NCBI GenBank assembly: GCA_003215895.1
Contig: QCJR01000007.1
Coordinates: forward strand, 1 to 42,350
Direction of reading: 5' to 3'
DNA from: Prochlorococcus sp. AG-409-D14
GTDB lineage: Bacteria > Cyanobacteriota > Cyanobacteriia > PCC-6307 > Cyanobiaceae
DNA: 42,350 nt
Within the stretch, counting starts at the first letter, position 1, and every line of letters starts with the position of its first letter. Below, in pieces: positions 1 to 10,238 of this stretch. The position numbers were made by a program, and so were the translations under genes. The notes under the pieces are model-generated. The model had not been told where the DNA came from. It was given only the letters and a program-made list of their open reading frames with translations, and did no database searches.

Positions 1-288
1 GGAGAAGTTTTTTTAAGGAGATTATCTAAAATTATTTACCCCAATAAAATATTAAATAATAAATTAAGCGCTAAAGCCATGAGATCTGGAATTTTACTAA
101 GTTCTTTTAATAACAATCAAAAAATTAATCTAATAGATTTTCTTAAAGCCTATCCAAATAAAAATGTTGCTATAGATCTAAACGAGTTAAGTAAAGCTCT
201 TAAAAAGGTTGATTCATTAAAAGAATTAATCGAATTCTATTCAAATTCACCTTTTAAAAAGCTTAAAGATGGAAGGTCTAGCACTTAG
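1..288 (+). CDS. C-terminal part of a cyanobacterial protein, possibly DUF1400-like
   Basis: The reading frame is open from the first base of the window to a TAG at 286-288, so this is the last ~95 residues of a gene that starts outside; an internal ATG at 79 is probably not the start. The product is lysine-rich and helical. The pattern of an alanine/arginine-rich helix (AKAMRSGIL), then INLIDFLKAYPN, then VAIDLNELSKAL resembles the DUF1400 module found in cyanobacterial alpha/beta-hydrolases ('sG..aLraAL..A...G.., ..yP...i.iDl'). The resemblance is from memory, and no hydrolase catalytic residues are visible in the part shown. thrC follows 26 bases later on the same strand. The identity is tentative; that it is a real coding end is more secure. 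Confidence 0.6.
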   Translation, partial: GEVFLRRLSKIIYPNKILNNKLSAKAMRSGILLSSFNNNQKINLIDFLKAYPNKNVAIDLNELSKALKKVDSLKELIEFYSNSPFKKLKDGRSST

Positions 289-314
289 ATTGTTTGAAAT
301 TGATTAGTTAAGCA

Positions 315-1421
315 GTGGCATTTTCTAAAAAATTAAAGGAACTTTTTACTACAACCCCAAATAAGAGCAATTGGGATGGGCTCATAGAAGCATATAAAAA
401 ATGGTTACCAGTAACAAACAAAACACCAATCATTACTTTAAAAGAAGGGGCAACCCCACTAATAGAAGTAAATTCCATAGCAAATCGCATTGGGAAAGGG
501 GTAAAAGTATATGTCAAATATGACGGCTTAAATCCAACAGGGTCATTCAAAGATAGAGGCATGACCATGGCAATTAGCAAAGCTAAAGAAGCTGGTTGTG
601 AAGCTGTTATTTGCGCGAGTACTGGTAACACATCAGCATCTGCAGCGGCTTATGCAAGCAAAGGTGGGATGAGATCTTTTGTTATTATTCCAGACGGATA
701 TGTGGCTCAAGGTAAACTCGCTCAAGCTTTAGTTTACGGAGCTGAAGTAATAGCTATTAATGGAAATTTTGATAAAGCATTAGATATTGTTAGAGAGTTA
801 TCTGATAAATATCCAATAACACTAGTTAACTCTGTTAATCCTTATAGATTACAAGGACAAAAAACAGCTGCTTTTGAAATCATAGAATATCTTGGTAATG
901 CTCCTGATTGGTTATGCATTCCAATGGGAAATGCAGGGAATATAAGTGCTTACTGGATGGGTTTTCAAGAATTTTTTGAGGCCAAAAAGTCGAAACAACT
1001 TCCTCGAATGATGGGTTTTCAAGCAAGTGGTTCTGCACCTTTAGTTGAAGGAAAAAGCATCAGTAATCCAGAGACAATTGCTACTGCCATAAGAATTGGT
1101 AATCCTGTTAATAAAGAAAAAGCCCTTTTAGCGAAAGAATTAAGCAATGGTAAATTTGCTTCTGTAACTGATACTGAAATAATTGATGCATATAAAATTC
1201 TCGGTAAAGAAGAAGGTATTTTTTGCGAACCAGCTAGCGCAGCATCAATTGCTGGTTTATTAAAGACGAAAAATGATGTGCCAAAAAATTCAACTATTGT
1301 TTGTGTACTCACAGGAAATGGTTTAAAAGATCCTGATTGCGCAATAAAAAATAATGATTCGATTTTTCATACGGGAATAGATCCAGAAATAAATTCCATA
1401 ACAAAAATAATGGGGTTTTAA
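315..1421 (+). CDS. thrC: Threonine synthase
   Basis: Converts O-phosphohomoserine to L-threonine with pyridoxal phosphate, the last step of threonine synthesis in the cytosol. The 368-residue product is a fold-type II PLP enzyme: GSFKDRG carries the Schiff-base lysine (K79), followed by ASTGNTSAS (phosphate/substrate loop), [17 protein letters not shown] and a glycine-rich [10 protein letters not shown] near the end. It is the short, plant- and cyanobacteria-related form without the long N-terminal domain of E. coli ThrC. The start is a GTG at 315; no strong Shine-Dalgarno sequence is seen, as is common in this genome type. It ends at the edge of the putative replication origin. Confidence 0.95.
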   Translation: MAFSKKLKELFTTTPNKSNWDGLIEAYKKWLPVTNKTPIITLKEGATPLIEVNSIANRIGKGVKVYVKYDGLNPTGSFKDRGMTMAISKAKEAGCEAVICASTGNTSASAAAYASKGGMRSFVIIPDGYVAQGKLAQALVYGAEVIAINGNFDKALDIVRELSDKYPITLVNSVNPYRLQGQKTAAFEIIEYLGNAPDWLCIPMGNAGNISAYWMGFQEFFEAKKSKQLPRMMGFQASGSAPLVEGKSISNPETIATAIRIGNPVNKEKALLAKELSNGKFASVTDTEIIDAYKILGKEEGIFCEPASAASIAGLLKTKNDVPKNSTIVCVLTGNGLKDPDCAIKNNDSIFHTGIDPEINSITKIMGF

Positions 1422-1794
1422 ACACACAGGAACATCCAAAAAAATAACTGTCTGTTGATTTCGTTGATTTATCTTTCTTTCTTTGTGGAAAAAACATGAA
1501 AAAACTTCAGAGATTTTATGTTTTTATTCCACAAGCGGTTTTTTTGGTGAATAAGAACATTTTTGTCCACAGTTAAAAAAACTTTTCCACACATAAAAAT
1601 TCTGAACTAGCTGACAGCTACTATGTTTCTTAAATTAACCACAGAAACCACAGCTACTACTACTACTAGTTCTATTTCATATCAAGAATAAAGAATTAGA
1701 GTAGAAATAAGAAATTTTGTTTTTTTTAACGGTATTGCTTTTTGGAAATAGCTATGAAATTCTTAAAGCATGGATTTTTATTTGAAATAACAGG
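1422..1794. other. oriC: Putative chromosomal replication origin (oriC) upstream of dnaN
   Basis: A 373-base AT-rich region without a gene between thrC and dnaN. It contains several matches to the cyanobacterial DnaA box TTTTCCACA: perfect at 1583-1591 (+) and 1484-1492 (-), 8/9 at 1563-1571 (TTGTCCACA) and 1525-1533 (TATTCCACA), and 7/9 at 1635-1643 (TTAACCACA). Long A/T tracts around 1573-1600 and 1715-1728 could serve as unwinding elements, and a short CTA repeat lies near 1652-1670. In unicellular cyanobacteria the origin is known to lie beside dnaN, and Prochlorococcus genome numbering usually starts there. The dnaN promoter must also be here, but I cannot assign it. GC-skew inversion was not computed. 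Confidence 0.72.
1484..1643. promoter_or_regulatory. Cluster of DnaA boxes
   Basis: Five DnaA-box-like nonamers in 160 bases: 1484-1492 (minus orientation, perfect TTTTCCACA), 1525-1533, 1563-1571, 1583-1591 (perfect) and 1635-1643 (all plus). The 1563 and 1583 boxes are 20 bases apart centre to centre, close to two helical turns. One isolated perfect match at 41341-41349 shows that single copies occur by chance, but this density is found nowhere else in the window. Confidence 0.75.
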
Positions 1795-2955
1795 ATGAAA
1801 TTAAATTGTTCTCAATCTGAATTAAATATGGCTCTTCAGTTAGTTAGCAGAGCTGTTTCCAATCGACCGACACATCCTGTATTAGCTAATGTTTTATTAG
1901 CTGCTGATGAGGTAACTGGAAAACTTCGTTTAACTGGCTTTGATTTAAGTTTAGGAATACAAACCTCAATATCTGCTTCTATAGAAAGTAGTGGTGCCAT
2001 AACTTTGCCAGCTAAATTATTTGGTGAAATTATTTCTAAATTGTCTAATGATTCTCCTTTAGTATTGACATCAGATGATGCTAGTCACCAAGTCCAATTA
2101 ACTAGTAAAAGTGGTACATATCAAGTAAGAGGAATGATTGCTGATGATTTTCCTGATTTACCTTTAGTTGAAAGTGGTACTTCCCTTAAATTAAATCCGC
2201 TATTATTATCTAACGCAATTAAGGCAACTTTATTTGCAAGTAGTACTGATGATGCCAAACAACTACTTACAGGAGTTAATCTTACTTTCGATGAATATGG
2301 AATAGAATCTGCTGCTACTGATGGACATAGATTAGCTGTCTTAAATTTAAACAATATATTATCCGATTCAAAAGATATAGATTCTTCTAGTGATCTTGAT
2401 AAATTTTCTATTACATTACCTTCTAAATCTTTAAGAGAAGTAGAAAAATTTTTAAGTACTTGTGATATTAGTCAACCTATTAATTTTTTTATTGATAAAG
2501 GTCAAGTTGTTTTTATATCCGCTGATGAAATTATAACTATAAGAGCTTTAGAAGGTACTTATCCAAATTACTCTCAATTATTACCAGATACATTTGAAAA
2601 TGTATTAGAGTTTGATAGAAAAGAATTTATTGCATCATTAGAAAGAATTGCTGTTTTAGCTGATCAACATAATAATGTTATTAAAATTACAACTGATAGC
2701 TCTGCGAGTTTAATTAAAATCAGTACAGATGCTCAAGATATTGGAACTGGTTATGAATCATTACCTGTTTCTTTTAAAGGCGAATCATTTCAAATAGCAT
2801 TTAATGTTAGGTATTTATTAGATGGACTCAAGGTTATAGATTCGAATTTGATTAAACTAAGTTGTAATTCTCCTACTACGCCAGCAGTTTTTTCACCTGT
2901 TAATAGTGATCTTAATTTTACTTATCTAGTGATGCCCATACAGATACGAAATTAA
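1795..2955 (+). CDS. dnaN: DNA polymerase III beta subunit (sliding clamp)
   Basis: The processivity clamp: a head-to-tail dimeric ring that encircles DNA and tethers the replicative polymerase and other enzymes. The 386-residue length fits three repeated clamp domains of about 120-130 residues. Recognisable signatures are the N-terminal MKLNCSQSELNMALQLVSRAV, the central TDGHRLAVL at about residues 180-188 and the C-terminal PVNSDLNFTYLVMPIQIRN; the 'YLVMPI' end forms part of the hydrophobic pocket that binds clamp-interacting peptides. The ATG at 1795 gives the family's expected N-terminus. The PRC-barrel gene follows after 2 bases, so dnaN probably heads an operon that continues through purL. 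Confidence 0.97.
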   Translation: MKLNCSQSELNMALQLVSRAVSNRPTHPVLANVLLAADEVTGKLRLTGFDLSLGIQTSISASIESSGAITLPAKLFGEIISKLSNDSPLVLTSDDASHQVQLTSKSGTYQVRGMIADDFPDLPLVESGTSLKLNPLLLSNAIKATLFASSTDDAKQLLTGVNLTFDEYGIESAATDGHRLAVLNLNNILSDSKDIDSSSDLDKFSITLPSKSLREVEKFLSTCDISQPINFFIDKGQVVFISADEIITIRALEGTYPNYSQLLPDTFENVLEFDRKEFIASLERIAVLADQHNNVIKITTDSSASLIKISTDAQDIGTGYESLPVSFKGESFQIAFNVRYLLDGLKVIDSNLIKLSCNSPTTPAVFSPVNSDLNFTYLVMPIQIRN

Positions 2956-2957
2956 TT

Positions 2958-3740
2958 TTGGCTATTCCTACTAAATTATTACTAAGTGATTTATTAAAGC
3001 ATAACGTACGTTGTGAGAATGGAATCGATCATGGTCCAGTTATTAGTCCATGGATGCATCCACCTGTTCATAGAATATTAGGATGGGTAAGCCGACCTTC
3101 TAATTTAAGACTGCAAAGAGAGGTATGGAGGTTAGATCAATTTAAAGGAATAAACCAACAAGAAGTTTATGTGAAAGGTCTATGTGCTCTCTCAGATGAA
3201 CAAACTTTAGAACGTTTTCCTACTTTAATGAATGCAAATATTTTTAATCGAAGTGGTCAGAAATTAGGTTTAATAGCTGATTTTCTTTTTGATTTAAAGA
3301 AAGGAAATATACAATATTATTTAGTAAGTAGATCAAATCCATTAATACCTGGAACTAGTAGATGGCGTTTGCCCATATCTAAAATTAACGACAAGCAGCC
3401 TGGTTCTATTTCTTGTGATATTGATACATTTGAAGATTTACCAATACATAAAGCCAGTATAAAAGAAGAATTTCTTAGTAAGAGCAGAAAATGGAAAAGT
3501 CAGTTTCAAGATTTAACTTATAACGCTTCAGATAAGCTCGAAGGCTGGATCGATGATCAAATTAGCGAAAGCGATAATGAATTTGTTAACACTTCTTATG
3601 AGATTCCGAAGGATTCCGATTCTTATGATGATTGGATAGATAATCTAGATATAGATTGTTCTGAGGAATTTAATAGAATGAATAAACGTAAGAAAAAGAC
3701 AAGTTCAATCAATGAAAGAGATCTTGATCCTTGGATTTAA
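2958..3740 (+). CDS. PRC-barrel domain protein, cyanobacteria-conserved
   Basis: 260 residues of unknown cellular role. The segment at roughly 95-140 (FNRSGQKLGLIADFLFDLKKGNIQYYLVSRS) has the form of a PRC-barrel, a small beta-barrel also found in the photosynthetic reaction centre H subunit and RimM. The N-terminal part (GIDHGPVISPWMHPPVHR, REVWRLDQFKG) is characteristic of cyanobacterial homologues, and the C-terminal 80 residues are acidic, lysine-rich and probably disordered. The start is taken as TTG at 2958, which gives MAIPTKLLLSDLL; no in-frame ATG or GTG lies closer to the conserved start. It sits between dnaN (2-base gap) and purL (3-base gap), which implies co-transcription. The function is unknown. 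Confidence 0.85.
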   Translation: MAIPTKLLLSDLLKHNVRCENGIDHGPVISPWMHPPVHRILGWVSRPSNLRLQREVWRLDQFKGINQQEVYVKGLCALSDEQTLERFPTLMNANIFNRSGQKLGLIADFLFDLKKGNIQYYLVSRSNPLIPGTSRWRLPISKINDKQPGSISCDIDTFEDLPIHKASIKEEFLSKSRKWKSQFQDLTYNASDKLEGWIDDQISESDNEFVNTSYEIPKDSDSYDDWIDNLDIDCSEEFNRMNKRKKKTSSINERDLDPWI

Positions 3741-3743
3741 TTA

Positions 3744-6155
3744 ATGACATCTTCTTCTGAGATTAGTGATTTCAATCAATTTATAAATTCACCAAAATTT
3801 TTTGTTGAGTACGATGTTCTATCTTCTCTTCAACAAGAAGGTTTAAAACAATCTGATTATGTAGAAATTTGTAGAAGACTCAATAGGGCGCCAAATAGAA
3901 ATGAATTAGGTATGTTTGGAGTGATGTGGTCTGAGCATTGTTGTTATCGCAACTCTCGCCCCTTATTAAAAAAATTTCCTACAACAGGTACACGAATTCT
4001 TGTCGGACCAGGGGAAAATGCTGGTGTAGTAGATATTGGTTCAGGCCAAAAATTAGTTTTTAAAATAGAAAGTCATAATCATCCATCAGCTGTTGAGCCT
4101 TTTCAAGGAGCAGCAACTGGTGTAGGTGGAATACTAAGAGATATTTTTACTATGGGAGCCAGGCCAATAGCTTTATTAAATGCTTTAAGATTTGGTCCGT
4201 TAGAAGATGAAAAAAATATCAGTTTACTAGAAGGTGTTGTTTCAGGTATTGCTCACTATGGAAATTGTGTAGGTGTACCTACCGTAGGAGGAGAAGTTGG
4301 TTTCGATAGTAGTTATTCAGGTAATCCATTAGTTAATGCAATGGCATTGGGTTTAATGGAAACAGATGAAATTGTTTGTTCAGGTGCTAGTGGGATTGAT
4401 TTTCCAGTTCTTTACGTAGGAAATACAACTGGAAGAGATGGAATGGGAGGTGCAAGTTTTGCTAGTTCCGAACTCTCTAAAACTTCAATAGATGATAGAC
4501 CTGCAGTTCAGGTTGGTGATCCTTTTCTTGAAAAAGGATTAATCGAAGCTTGTTTAGAAGCATTTAAAACAGGACATGTTATTGCTGCCCAGGATATGGG
4601 AGCTGCAGGTCTAACTTGTAGCTGTTCTGAAATGGCTTCAAAAGGTGAGGTAGGAATTGAATTGAACCTTGACCTTGTTCCGGCCAGAGAAAAAGGAATG
4701 ACTGCATATGAATTCTTGTTGTCAGAATCACAAGAACGAATGTTATTTGTTGTTAAACCTGGTTCGGAAAAAGAATTGAGACAATTATTTATGAGATGGG
4801 GACTATATGTTGAAGTTGTGGGGAAAGTTTTAAAAGAAAAAGTTGTCAGAGTAATTCATAAAGAAGAAGTTGTAGCAAATCTACCAGCATCTTCACTTGC
4901 TGATGATACTCCTCTAGAAGAGCATTCATTACTAAATTCAACGCCTGAATATTTACAAAAACATTGGAGATGGACAGAAGAATTACTACCTAAAAGTTTA
5001 AATAATGGAATTATTAATATCAAAAATAATCTATTTATTAGTTGGAATAATGTTTTATTAGATTTATTAAGTACGCCTTCGATAGCTTCAAAGAATTGGA
5101 TATATAAACAATATGACTATCAAGTGCAATCCAATACTGTTGTTTCTCCTGGAGAAGCTGATGCAGCTGTTATTAGGATTCGTCCTCAAAATGAATTTAT
5201 AACTACATCAACTCAAGATAGAGGTATAGCTTCAGTGGTGGATTGCAATGATAGATGGGTTTATTTAGATCCTCAACGAGGAAGTATGTCTGCTGTTGCA
5301 GAAGCCGCTAGGAATTTAAGTTGTGTGGGTGCGGAACCTATAGCAATTACAAATAATTTAAATTTTTCTTCTCCAGATAAACCAGTAGGTTTTTGGCAAT
5401 TATCAATGTCTTGTGAAGGCATATCTAATGCTTGTAAAGTCCTAAATACACCTGTTACAGGAGGAAATGTGTCTTTATATAATGATACAAAATTGGCAGA
5501 TAATACTGTTATTCCAATACATCCAACACCTGTGATTGGTATGGTTGGATTAATAGAAGATATTAATAAAATTTGTAAAAAATCCTGGCTTAAAGCTGGA
5601 GATCAAATATGGATGATCGGATTACCTCTGGAAACTAATATAAATAAAGACAAAAGAATTTCGCTAGCTGCTTCATCTTTTTTAGAGTATATTCATGGTC
5701 TAAAAACAGGAAGACCCCCAGAAATAGACTTAAATTTAGAAAAACAAGTTCATTATTTTTTAAGAACAATAATCAACAAAGGTATTATTAATTCAGCTCA
5801 TGATTTAGGGGATGGTGGTCTAGCGGTAGCTGTATCTGAATGTTGTATTTCTTCTGGATACGGAGCAAATATCATGCTACCTTTAAGTCAATCAAGATTA
5901 GATAGGCTTCTTTTTGCTGAAGGAGGAGCCAGAGTTTTAGTTAGTTGTTCAAGTGATCAAAGCATAGAATTAAAAAAATATTATAAGAATATTTCTTCTA
6001 AAGAACCTAATATTTTTTCAATATCTAAGTTAGGTAATGTAAATAATCAAAAAAAATTATTAGTATATCAAGCTGACAATTTAATTATAGATATTAATAT
6101 TAAAGATTTGAAAGATACATATAAAGATACCATCTATAAAAAAATAGCTAAATAA
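3744..6155 (+). CDS. purL: Phosphoribosylformylglycinamidine synthase subunit PurL
   Basis: Catalytic subunit of FGAM synthetase, the fourth step of de novo purine synthesis (FGAR + Gln + ATP to FGAM). At 803 residues it is the small PurL type that works with separate PurQ (glutaminase) and PurS, which are not in this window. The signatures are [18 protein letters not shown] near residue 60, [23 protein letters not shown] (ATP/Mg site) and a second ATPase-like half with the glycine-rich [13 protein letters not shown] stretch near residue 680. purF lies 62 bases downstream on the same strand with a small AT hairpin between (6164-6180). The pair forms a purine synthesis cluster after dnaN. Confidence 0.97.
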   Translation: MTSSSEISDFNQFINSPKFFVEYDVLSSLQQEGLKQSDYVEICRRLNRAPNRNELGMFGVMWSEHCCYRNSRPLLKKFPTTGTRILVGPGENAGVVDIGSGQKLVFKIESHNHPSAVEPFQGAATGVGGILRDIFTMGARPIALLNALRFGPLEDEKNISLLEGVVSGIAHYGNCVGVPTVGGEVGFDSSYSGNPLVNAMALGLMETDEIVCSGASGIDFPVLYVGNTTGRDGMGGASFASSELSKTSIDDRPAVQVGDPFLEKGLIEACLEAFKTGHVIAAQDMGAAGLTCSCSEMASKGEVGIELNLDLVPAREKGMTAYEFLLSESQERMLFVVKPGSEKELRQLFMRWGLYVEVVGKVLKEKVVRVIHKEEVVANLPASSLADDTPLEEHSLLNSTPEYLQKHWRWTEELLPKSLNNGIINIKNNLFISWNNVLLDLLSTPSIASKNWIYKQYDYQVQSNTVVSPGEADAAVIRIRPQNEFITTSTQDRGIASVVDCNDRWVYLDPQRGSMSAVAEAARNLSCVGAEPIAITNNLNFSSPDKPVGFWQLSMSCEGISNACKVLNTPVTGGNVSLYNDTKLADNTVIPIHPTPVIGMVGLIEDINKICKKSWLKAGDQIWMIGLPLETNINKDKRISLAASSFLEYIHGLKTGRPPEIDLNLEKQVHYFLRTIINKGIINSAHDLGDGGLAVAVSECCISSGYGANIMLPLSQSRLDRLLFAEGGARVLVSCSSDQSIELKKYYKNISSKEPNIFSISKLGNVNNQKKLLVYQADNLIIDINIKDLKDTYKDTIYKKIAK

Positions 6156-6217
6156 AAATCATCTATGATTTATAATCATAAAATTAAATTTAGTCTACTT
6201 AACCTAGGAATATAATT

Positions 6218-7675
6218 ATGTGTGGAATTGTAGGTGTTGTTTCAACAGATCAATGCAATCAACAAATTTACGATAGCTTGTTACTACTACAGCACAGAGG
6301 TCAAGATTCAACAGGTATTGCTACAATGGATGGAAGCGTTTTTCATATTAATAAGTCTAAAGGTCAAGTAAGAGAAGCTTATAGAACTAGAGATATGAGA
6401 GCTTTAATTGGAAAGTCAGGATTGGGACATGTACGTTACGCAACCAAAGGTGCTGCTCATAGAGAGGAAGAAGCACAACCTTTTTATGTAAATGCTCCTT
6501 ACGGTATTATTCTTGTTCATAATGGAAATCTAACTAATACAAGAGAGTTAGAAAAAGAACTTTTTAAAGTTGATAAAAGACATATAAATACTTCAAGCGA
6601 TACTGAGATGTTATTAAATGTTTTGGCAACAGAATTAAATACTGCAATAAAAGGAAAAGATATAAATCCAGATGATCTATTTAATGCTGTTAAAACACTT
6701 CACGCAAGAGTAGAGGGATCTTATGCTTCAATCGCTTTAATAGCAGGCCATGGTCTTTTAGCTTTTAGAGATCCTTTTGGAATTCGCCCTTTGGTTATTG
6801 GTAAAAGGCTAATAGAAAACAATAAACCCGAATGGGTAATCGCTAGTGAATCATTAGTTATTGAAAATAATGATTATGAAATTGTTAGAGATGTGGAACC
6901 AGGCGAAGCAATTTTTATAACTTCAGATGGTGAGTTTTTTTCTAAACAATGCTCAAATAATCCTCAATTATTCCCCTGTTCATTTGAATATGTTTATTTA
7001 GCTAGGCCTGACTCAATAATGAATGGTATTTCTGTTTATGAGTCAAGATTAAGAATGGGAGATTTATTAGCAGAAACAATAAAAAAACAAATTTCTCTTG
7101 GAGACATAGATGTAGTAATGCCAATTCCTGATTCTTCTAGACCTGCTGCAATGCAAGTTGCAAGACAGTTAGGGATAGAATATAGAGAAGGTTTTTTCAA
7201 GAATCGTTATGTTGGAAGAACATTTATAATGCCAGGCCAATCTCTAAGAAAACGTTCAGTGCGTCAGAAGTTAAATGCAATGAGTACTGAATTTAAAAAT
7301 AAAAACGTATTGATAGTTGATGATTCAGTTGTTCGAGGAACGACATCACAACAAATAGTACAAATGGCAAGAAGTGCAGGGGCTAATAAAGTTACTTTTA
7401 CATCTGCTGCGCCTCCAATTAGATACCCGCATGTTTATGGTATTAACATGCCAAGTAGAAATGAATTGATTGCATATAATAGAAATATTAATGAAATAGA
7501 AAATAATTTATTTATTGATAAAATGATTTATCAAGAAGTAGATGATCTTACTAAAGCTATCGTTCAAGCTTCTAAAATTAAGGAATTGGATTTATCGTGT
7601 TTCACTGGAAAATATGTTACTGGAACAGTTACTGAAGAATATTTAAATTGGGTAGAACAAACATCTTTGTCTTAA
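6218..7675 (+). CDS. purF: Amidophosphoribosyltransferase
   Basis: First committed step of purine synthesis: PRPP + glutamine to 5-phosphoribosylamine. The 485-residue product begins MCGIVGVV, so the nucleophilic cysteine of the N-terminal Ntn glutaminase is residue 2 with no propeptide residues before it. The glutaminase domain (about 1-240, with HNGNLTN and SSDTEML) is followed by a phosphoribosyltransferase domain with the PRPP loop [14 protein letters not shown]. Cysteines in FPCSFEY and DLSCFTGKY correspond to positions that hold an Fe-S cluster in the Bacillus-type enzyme; this is inferred. Its TAA overlaps the stop codon of the convergent topoisomerase gene within the palindrome TTAA. 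Confidence 0.97.
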   Translation: MCGIVGVVSTDQCNQQIYDSLLLLQHRGQDSTGIATMDGSVFHINKSKGQVREAYRTRDMRALIGKSGLGHVRYATKGAAHREEEAQPFYVNAPYGIILVHNGNLTNTRELEKELFKVDKRHINTSSDTEMLLNVLATELNTAIKGKDINPDDLFNAVKTLHARVEGSYASIALIAGHGLLAFRDPFGIRPLVIGKRLIENNKPEWVIASESLVIENNDYEIVRDVEPGEAIFITSDGEFFSKQCSNNPQLFPCSFEYVYLARPDSIMNGISVYESRLRMGDLLAETIKKQISLGDIDVVMPIPDSSRPAAMQVARQLGIEYREGFFKNRYVGRTFIMPGQSLRKRSVRQKLNAMSTEFKNKNVLIVDDSVVRGTTSQQIVQMARSAGANKVTFTSAAPPIRYPHVYGINMPSRNELIAYNRNINEIENNLFIDKMIYQEVDDLTKAIVQASKIKELDLSCFTGKYVTGTVTEEYLNWVEQTSLS

Positions 7676-10155
7676 TCTTTTTCGGGAATTATCATTGAAA
7701 AAGAAGAGTTAATAAACTCGTTATTGTCTAATTTTATATTCAATTTTTTCTCTTTTCTGTATGAACTGTTATCAATTTCATCTGTCTTTAACTTTTCATA
7801 TCTCTCTTTATTTGTTTTAATATAAACGTACTTATTATTTACAACACAAGTATTTACTCTGTCTTTAATTATTTTGTTATCCTTTAAATTAATTCCCATT
7901 ATTCCTAACTCTCCTTTTTTTGATATTTTTATCTTTTGAGTTGAATGTTTTACGAAAGAACCTTTATTAGTTATTAAAATTAAATCTTTATTTTGTTCTT
8001 CTTTAAAACTTAAAGCTTCAATTATTTGTTCGCCAGGCAATAACTTTATAATACTTGTTCCTTGAGCTAATTTGCCCATAAATGGGAAGTTATTTTCTGT
8101 TATTTTAATTTTAAGAATTCTGCCAATATCACTAACTATATATAAATAGCTATTCTCTCTACAAAGAATGCAAGCCTTAAGCTTGATATTGTCTTTTAAT
8201 TTTAAAATCGTTGTTGATCTATTAGAAATATCGTTAATTTCGTTGATTAAAATTCTTTTAAACTTTCCATCACTACATATTAATCCTAAACTTATATCTT
8301 TTACTTCTGTGAGTGGAATAAGATTTATTATTTTATCATTTTCTAAGCCTGCTGGTAAAAAATATTCCAAAGGTCCAGGTTTTTGGCCCGCAAATTCCCA
8401 CTTTAAAAGACCTATTTTCCCTTCTTCACTTACAGCTAATATTTTGGGTTCATCTTTAATTGGCCATATTAGCTTTGTAGGTAGAATATCTTTTCTTTCG
8501 TGATCACTCTCTTTTAACTTTAATTTTTTTATTGTTATTGAAGGGATGATTTTTATTTCATTATTTGATTGTATAACAATCTCAGAATCTCTTGATAATT
8601 CTTTTAGAGCATTTATTCTTTGAAGTTCTTTATTTGGTCTTTGATTTGCCATTCTCTCAGCAATAAGAGCATCACCACCTTCTATTAATTTAGTTCTTCT
8701 TGGGCTACCAAATCTTTTTTTTAGTTCTTTTAGTTCTTTAACCATAAGTTTCATTAACTTCTCTCTGTTGTTAATAATTAACTCGAGTTCTGTTCTCTTA
8801 TTTTTTAAATAACTTATTTCATTTTTTAGTGATTGTTTTTCAAGACTTGTGATTTTTTTTAGAGGCATTCCTAGAATTCCATCGGCTTGTCTTTCATTTA
8901 TCTTTAAGCTAGTCATTAAGTTATCTTTTGCTTCAGCTGTATCCTTAGATTTTTCAATTAAATTTATTATTTCTCTAAGATTATTTATGGCTTGGATCAG
9001 AGCCTCAACTATTTCTTGTCTATTTTTAATATTTTTTAGCAAATAATTACTTCTTAGTAAAATAGTATTTTCTCTAAATTCTAAAAAATTATCTAGTAAT
9101 TTTCGTAATGTAAGTTGTATTGGTTGACCATTGACTAATGCAAGTAAAATTGCACCAAAATTGCTTTGTAAAGCAGTCTTTTGGTATAAAAAATCTAGAA
9201 TTTTTTTTGGATCAGAATCTCTTTTAACTTCAACAAGAATTCTCATTCCATCTCGATCACTTTCATCTCTAATATCAGCTATTCCCGATACTTTTCCATT
9301 ATTTACAAGGTCAGCTAATTTTTCAATCCAACCAGCTTTGTTTAATTGATATGGTAATTCTGAAATAATAATGGCACTTCTTTTGTGTTTACCTTTTCCA
9401 GGATTAATTTCCTCAATGTGTGCTATTCCTCTCATGGTTATACTTCCTCTCCCTTTTGTGTAAGTTTCTTTTATTCCGTTACTTATTAAGATTTCCCCTC
9501 CTGTTGGGAAGTCGGGTCCAGGTATGAGTTCTAATAATTTTTCTTCATTCAAAGATGGTTTTTTTATTATTGCTATCAAAGCCTCTACTACTTCGTTTAA
9601 ATTATGTGGAGGAATGCTTGTTGCCATCCCTACGGCAATCCCTGCACTTCCATTTAAAATGAGGAAAGGAAGTTGAGCTGGTAATACATCTGGTTCTTGC
9701 TGTGACCCATCAAAATTTGGTGAAAAATCAACAGTTTCTTTATCGATTTCACTTAATATTGCATCGTTAGATATCGGTGCTAGTCGAGTTTCTGTATATC
9801 TCATTGCAGCTGGCGGATCATCGTCAATAGATCCAAAGTTTCCATGGCCATCAAGAATTGGGTATCTTGAACTAAAAACTTGAACTTGTCTTACAAGTGC
9901 ATCGTAAACAGCTTGATCTCCATGAGGATGATATTTGCCAAGTACATCACCTACAACTCGAGCACATTTTCTATAAGGCCTATCTGGCGTAAGTCCTAAT
10001 TCGTGCATTGCAAAAAGAATTCTTCTTTGCACCGGTTTCAATCCATCTCTTGCGTCTGGCAATGCTCTTCCAACGATTACGCTCATTGCGTACTCGAGAT
10101 AAGAACGCTGCATTTCTTGGTGCAACGATATTGGTTTCAGGCGTTCCTTGGCCAT
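7672..10155 (-). CDS. Type IIA topoisomerase A subunit (GyrA/ParC-like)
   Basis: DNA-breaking and rejoining subunit of gyrase or topoisomerase IV. 827 residues: the N-terminal winged-helix region has [14 protein letters not shown] and the catalytic tyrosine in AAMRYTETR (Y120), followed by the tower/coiled-coil region (about 330-480) and a C-terminal beta-pinwheel. The canonical GyrA box (QRRGGRG) needed for DNA wrapping is not visible; the nearest segments are KKGELGIMG and AGQKPGPLE. Cyanobacteria often encode two A-type subunits, so this may be the ParC-like one. The residue equivalent to E. coli GyrA Ser83 is glutamine (Q81). The C-terminus is rich in Lys/Asn and poorly conserved. Gene symbol left blank because gyrA versus parC cannot be settled here. 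Confidence 0.92.
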   Translation of the reverse strand: MAKERLKPISLHQEMQRSYLEYAMSVIVGRALPDARDGLKPVQRRILFAMHELGLTPDRPYRKCARVVGDVLGKYHPHGDQAVYDALVRQVQVFSSRYPILDGHGNFGSIDDDPPAAMRYTETRLAPISNDAILSEIDKETVDFSPNFDGSQQEPDVLPAQLPFLILNGSAGIAVGMATSIPPHNLNEVVEALIAIIKKPSLNEEKLLELIPGPDFPTGGEILISNGIKETYTKGRGSITMRGIAHIEEINPGKGKHKRSAIIISELPYQLNKAGWIEKLADLVNNGKVSGIADIRDESDRDGMRILVEVKRDSDPKKILDFLYQKTALQSNFGAILLALVNGQPIQLTLRKLLDNFLEFRENTILLRSNYLLKNIKNRQEIVEALIQAINNLREIINLIEKSKDTAEAKDNLMTSLKINERQADGILGMPLKKITSLEKQSLKNEISYLKNKRTELELIINNREKLMKLMVKELKELKKRFGSPRRTKLIEGGDALIAERMANQRPNKELQRINALKELSRDSEIVIQSNNEIKIIPSITIKKLKLKESDHERKDILPTKLIWPIKDEPKILAVSEEGKIGLLKWEFAGQKPGPLEYFLPAGLENDKIINLIPLTEVKDISLGLICSDGKFKRILINEINDISNRSTTILKLKDNIKLKACILCRENSYLYIVSDIGRILKIKITENNFPFMGKLAQGTSIIKLLPGEQIIEALSFKEEQNKDLILITNKGSFVKHSTQKIKISKKGELGIMGINLKDNKIIKDRVNTCVVNNKYVYIKTNKERYEKLKTDEIDNSSYRKEKKLNIKLDNNEFINSSFSMIIPEKD

Positions 10156-10238
10156 CTTTGAGTTTGTAAGAGGCCTAAATTTCTTTATTTAGGCTACTAA
10201 CTAATCTGTTAAAAACCAGTTTTTTGTTAAACATTAAT

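Noticed and set aside
8168-9349. Plus-strand frames of 65-111 residues inside the topoisomerase gene
   Set aside because: They are antisense shadows of a clearly conserved protein and show no recognisable domain.
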